Assembly (NCBI RefSeq): GCF_009711205.1
Contig: NZ_WMIG01000014.1
Span: 1 to 64,000 of the forward strand
Length of the DNA: 64,000 nucleotides
Source: Paracoccus litorisediminis
GTDB taxonomy: Bacteria; Pseudomonadota; Alphaproteobacteria; Rhodobacterales; Rhodobacteraceae
Direction: 5' to 3'
Shown: positions 62,012 through 64,000 of the stretch, piece by piece
How the letters are laid out: each line of letters starts with the position of its first letter
How positions within the stretch are numbered: position 1 is the first letter of the stretch
Program-made: the position numbers and the translations under genes
Notes under the pieces: model-generated
Seen by the model: the letters and a program-made list of their open reading frames with translations, nothing else
Database searches by the model: none
Told to the model about the DNA's origin: nothing

Positions 62012-63142
62012 ATGGAAAATGTTGATTGCGTGGTGATCGGTGCGGGGGTTGTGGGTCTTGCCGCAGCCCGCGCGCTTGCCATGGCGGGCCGTGAGGTCCT
62101 GGTGCTGGAGGCCGCCGGAACGATCGGAACCGGTACCTCCTCGCGCAATAGCGAGGTCATCCATGCTGGCATCTATTATCCGCAAGGCAGCCTGATGGCC
62201 CGGGCCTGTGTCGCGGGGCGGCGCCGCCTCTATGACTATTGCGCGGCACGTGGGGTCGATGTCCGGCGCTGCGGAAAGATCATTGTCGCCACCGATGCGT
62301 CCGAGGCGGAGCAGCTTGCCGCGATCCGTGCCCGGGCCGAGGCGAATGGCGTCGAGAACATCCGCTTGCTGGGGCTGAGCGAGTTGCGGGCGATGGAGCC
62401 CGCGCTTGATTGCACCGCAGGATTGCTCTCTCCAGAGACGGGGATCGTCGACAGCCATGGGTTGATGCTGGCGCTTCAGGGCGATGCCGAGGCGCATGGC
62501 GCAATCTTTGCCTTCCACAGTCCGGTGCGATCGGGTCGGGTCACGGCAGCGGGGATCGATCTGGAAGTTGGGGATGCCGATCCGATGCTGCTGCGGGCGC
62601 GCTCTGTCGTCAACGCCGCGGGGCTTTTCGCACCGGAACTGGCGCGTAAATTCGTGGGGCTGGAACCAGCACATGTCCCGCCGGCCTATTTCGCCAAGGG
62701 GCACTATTTTCTCTTGCGCGGCAGGGCACCGTTTTCGCGACTGATCTATCCGGTCCCGGTTCCCGGCGGCCTTGGCGTGCATCTGACGCTGGATCTGGGC
62801 GGGCAGGCAAAGTTTGGCCCCGACGTGAGCTGGATCGAGAGCCCGGATTACAGCTTTGATCCGGGGCGAGAGGGTAGCTTCTACCGCGCCATTCGCCGCT
62901 ACTGGCCGGATCTGGCGGATGGTGCGCTGGTGCCGGGTTATACCGGCATCCGCCCCAAGATCGTGCCGCAAGGGGCGGCATCGCAGGATTTCGTTGTGCA
63001 GGGGGCCGAAGTGCATGGCGTGCCGGGGTTGGTGAACCTGTTAGGCATTGAAAGCCCCGGTCTCACCTCGTCACTTTTCCTCGGGGATCTGGTGGCGGAA
63101 AGGCTGCCGACGGTAACGCCACGACGCGTTGAAAATCGCTGA
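62012..63142 (+). CDS. FAD-dependent oxidoreductase, L-2-hydroxyglutarate dehydrogenase (LhgO)-like
   Basis: The protein has 376 residues. The dinucleotide-binding motif VIGAGVVGLAAARALA lies at 8-23, followed by VLEAAGTIGTGTSSRNSEVIHAG, the DAO-family FAD loop with the covalent- or contact-His region of LhgO-like proteins. IVDSHGLMLAL near 150, VNAAGLFAPELAR, HFTLDL-type LGVHLTLDLGG and a C-terminal NLLGIESPGLTSSLFLGD are as in LhgO. It probably oxidises a 2-hydroxy acid with electrons passed to quinone or oxygen. The substrate is not fixed by context. Confidence 0.82.
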   Translation: MENVDCVVIGAGVVGLAAARALAMAGREVLVLEAAGTIGTGTSSRNSEVIHAGIYYPQGSLMARACVAGRRRLYDYCAARGVDVRRCGKIIVATDASEAEQLAAIRARAEANGVENIRLLGLSELRAMEPALDCTAGLLSPETGIVDSHGLMLALQGDAEAHGAIFAFHSPVRSGRVTAAGIDLEVGDADPMLLRARSVVNAAGLFAPELARKFVGLEPAHVPPAYFAKGHYFLLRGRAPFSRLIYPVPVPGGLGVHLTLDLGGQAKFGPDVSWIESPDYSFDPGREGSFYRAIRRYWPDLADGALVPGYTGIRPKIVPQGAASQDFVVQGAEVHGVPGLVNLLGIESPGLTSSLFLGDLVAERLPTVTPRRVENR

Positions 63143-63240
63143 TGGGCGTAGCCGCCGCATCGCGAAGCTGCGGGCAAACTAAGCAATCTCGGCGCGTGGT
63201 CAGACGGCAGCTACAGCGGCGAAAAAATCTTGGGCCGCGC

Positions 63241-63627
63241 TCAGCCGAGCTTGATCGGCATCGAGTGATGCTCGTGCGTCACCTTCCATTCGCCGTTGAC
63301 GCGCCGCAACCCGAGGGTGAGGCGGCAATGGGCATCGCCGCCACCGATGACGAGACGTCCGAACGCATAGGCGACATCCTCACCGGCGACGATCTGGATG
63401 TCTCGAAAGCAGAAACGATTGGGGCCTGCCGGATTGTGATCAAAGAACAAGCTCCAGGTCGCCTCGTAAGCCTTGATCCCTGTAGACTGAAGCGGCTCCG
63501 GTACATCGTACAGGACGATGTCGTCGGTCCGATTTTCCAGCACGCGCTTGATGTCTCCGTTGCAGATCGCATCGGTCCAGTCGTCGATCAAAGCACGGAT
63601 TTCCTGCTCCCTGCGCTCACGGGTCAT
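63241..63627 (-). CDS. SnoaL/NTF2-like protein (nuclear transport factor 2 fold)
   Basis: The protein has about 128 residues from ATG 63627, which overlaps the stop of the upstream MFS gene. The NTF2-like cone is seen in IRALIDDWTDAICNGDIKRV, DIVLYDVPEPLQSTGIKAYE, VAYAFGRLVIGGGDAHCRLT and NGEWKVTHEHHSMPI. Such proteins are small enzymes or binding proteins of unknown substrate. Coupled translation with an exporter gene suggests a shared function, such as handling of a xenobiotic. Confidence 0.8.
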   Translation of the reverse strand: MTRERREQEIRALIDDWTDAICNGDIKRVLENRTDDIVLYDVPEPLQSTGIKAYEATWSLFFDHNPAGPNRFCFRDIQIVAGEDVAYAFGRLVIGGGDAHCRLTLGLRRVNGEWKVTHEHHSMPIKLG

Positions 63628-64000
63628 CAGGCCTCTCCTTTGCTGTGAACGATGGTGTCGGAAGCGCCCCGGCGCAGATTGGCCCATGCGAAAAGCATTG
63701 CGGTGCAAAGAAGGATGCAGAATCCCGCTGCCGAGGCAAAGACAAGCCCCCGCTCGAAGGCCTGCTGAGCGGATGCAAGTAAAGCGGCACCGCTGGAACC
63801 CGGCAGCGTATCGGCAATCTCGACGGCCGCGCCCAAGGTGCCGCGTGCTGCAGCGGCGCGCTCTGCGTCAATCTCTGCAGGTATCGCAACTGCGGCCCTG
63901 TAGACGGCCACGCCGACACTGCCCAGCACCGCCACGCCGAACGAACCGCCAAGCTCGGCCCCCGTTTCGGAAATTGCGGATGCCGCACCGGCCTTGGCGG
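63627..64000 (-). CDS. MFS multidrug exporter, DHA2 (QacA/SmvA-like) family, C-terminal part
   Basis: The window holds the last 124 codons. The upstream-most visible part, KAGAASAISETGAELGGSFG, then VAVLGSVGVAVYRAAV, is the signature of helix 11-12 in 14-helix DHA2 drug/H+ antiporters (family form A-x2-ET-x2-LG). A periplasmic stretch and a final helix, ASAAGFCILLCTAMLFAWAN, follow. The start lies beyond the window. It is cotranscribed with the SnoaL-like gene through an ATGA overlap. Confidence 0.8.
   Translation of the reverse strand, partial: AKAGAASAISETGAELGGSFGVAVLGSVGVAVYRAAVAIPAEIDAERAAAARGTLGAAVEIADTLPGSSGAALLASAQQAFERGLVFASAAGFCILLCTAMLFAWANLRRGASDTIVHSKGEA

Overview
The window looks like chromosomal DNA from an alphaproteobacterium of the Rhodobacteraceae, most likely Paracoccus or a close relative. 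This is inferred from three things: high GC with strongly GC-biased third codon positions, the gene order bioB-F-D-A-G-C followed by a BioR-type regulator with TTATAGATAA-like boxes, and the matA/B/C/R malonate genes. No rRNA, tRNA or CRISPR array was seen.

Layout. (1) 1-3.8 kb: the start of an IS30-type transposase, then a creatinase and a polyamine-type solute-binding protein, divergent from a LysR regulator. (2) 3.8-12 kb: a decayed accessory stretch. It holds broken IclR, LysR, SDR, NADP-oxidoreductase and amidohydrolase genes, a few intact islands (a conserved hypothetical protein, an AAA kinase-like protein coupled to a GIY-YIG protein), and a CHAP lipoprotein at its end. (3) 12.9-18 kb: malonate catabolism, matBAC on the minus strand and divergent matR. 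(4) 18.3-21.7 kb: a siderophore receptor and an RhtX/FptX-type inner-membrane importer, then an EEP-family protein. (5) 23.4-31.5 kb: the most interesting locus. Two RTX proteins carry HasA-hemophore-like domains (two copies in the 1404-aa protein, one in the 556-aa protein) and flank a heme-type TonB receptor. (6) 31.8-35.1 kb: aspT-aspD, an aspartate/alanine exchange and decarboxylation energy cycle. (7) 35.2-38.3 kb: a second decayed patch with a jacalin-like lectin gene broken at an A7 tract and two related unknown genes, one carrying an amber stop. (8) 38.3-47.7 kb: a ferric-siderophore system (esterase, ATPase, two permeases, binding protein, TonB receptor), a small unknown gene, and a FetA/FrpB-like receptor convergent with a MarR regulator. 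(9) 48.3-49.9 kb: DUF6525 and a CobW-family GTPase behind a Zur-like palindrome. (10) 50.2-56.4 kb: the complete biotin operon and bioR. (11) 56.5-61.6 kb: a TctCBA tripartite carboxylate transporter, a PrpF-family isomerase and a divergent LysR regulator. (12) 61.7-64 kb: an IS3 orfA remnant, an LhgO-like FAD oxidoreductase, a SnoaL-like protein and the end of a DHA2-type MFS exporter.

The unifying theme of the central 30 kb is iron and heme acquisition. Four TonB-dependent receptors, two inner-membrane siderophore routes, a siderophore-esterase-like hydrolase and secreted hemophore-RTX fusions lie close together. No type I secretion genes, TonB/ExbBD or ECF sigma/anti-sigma pair is present here, so these must be supplied from elsewhere.
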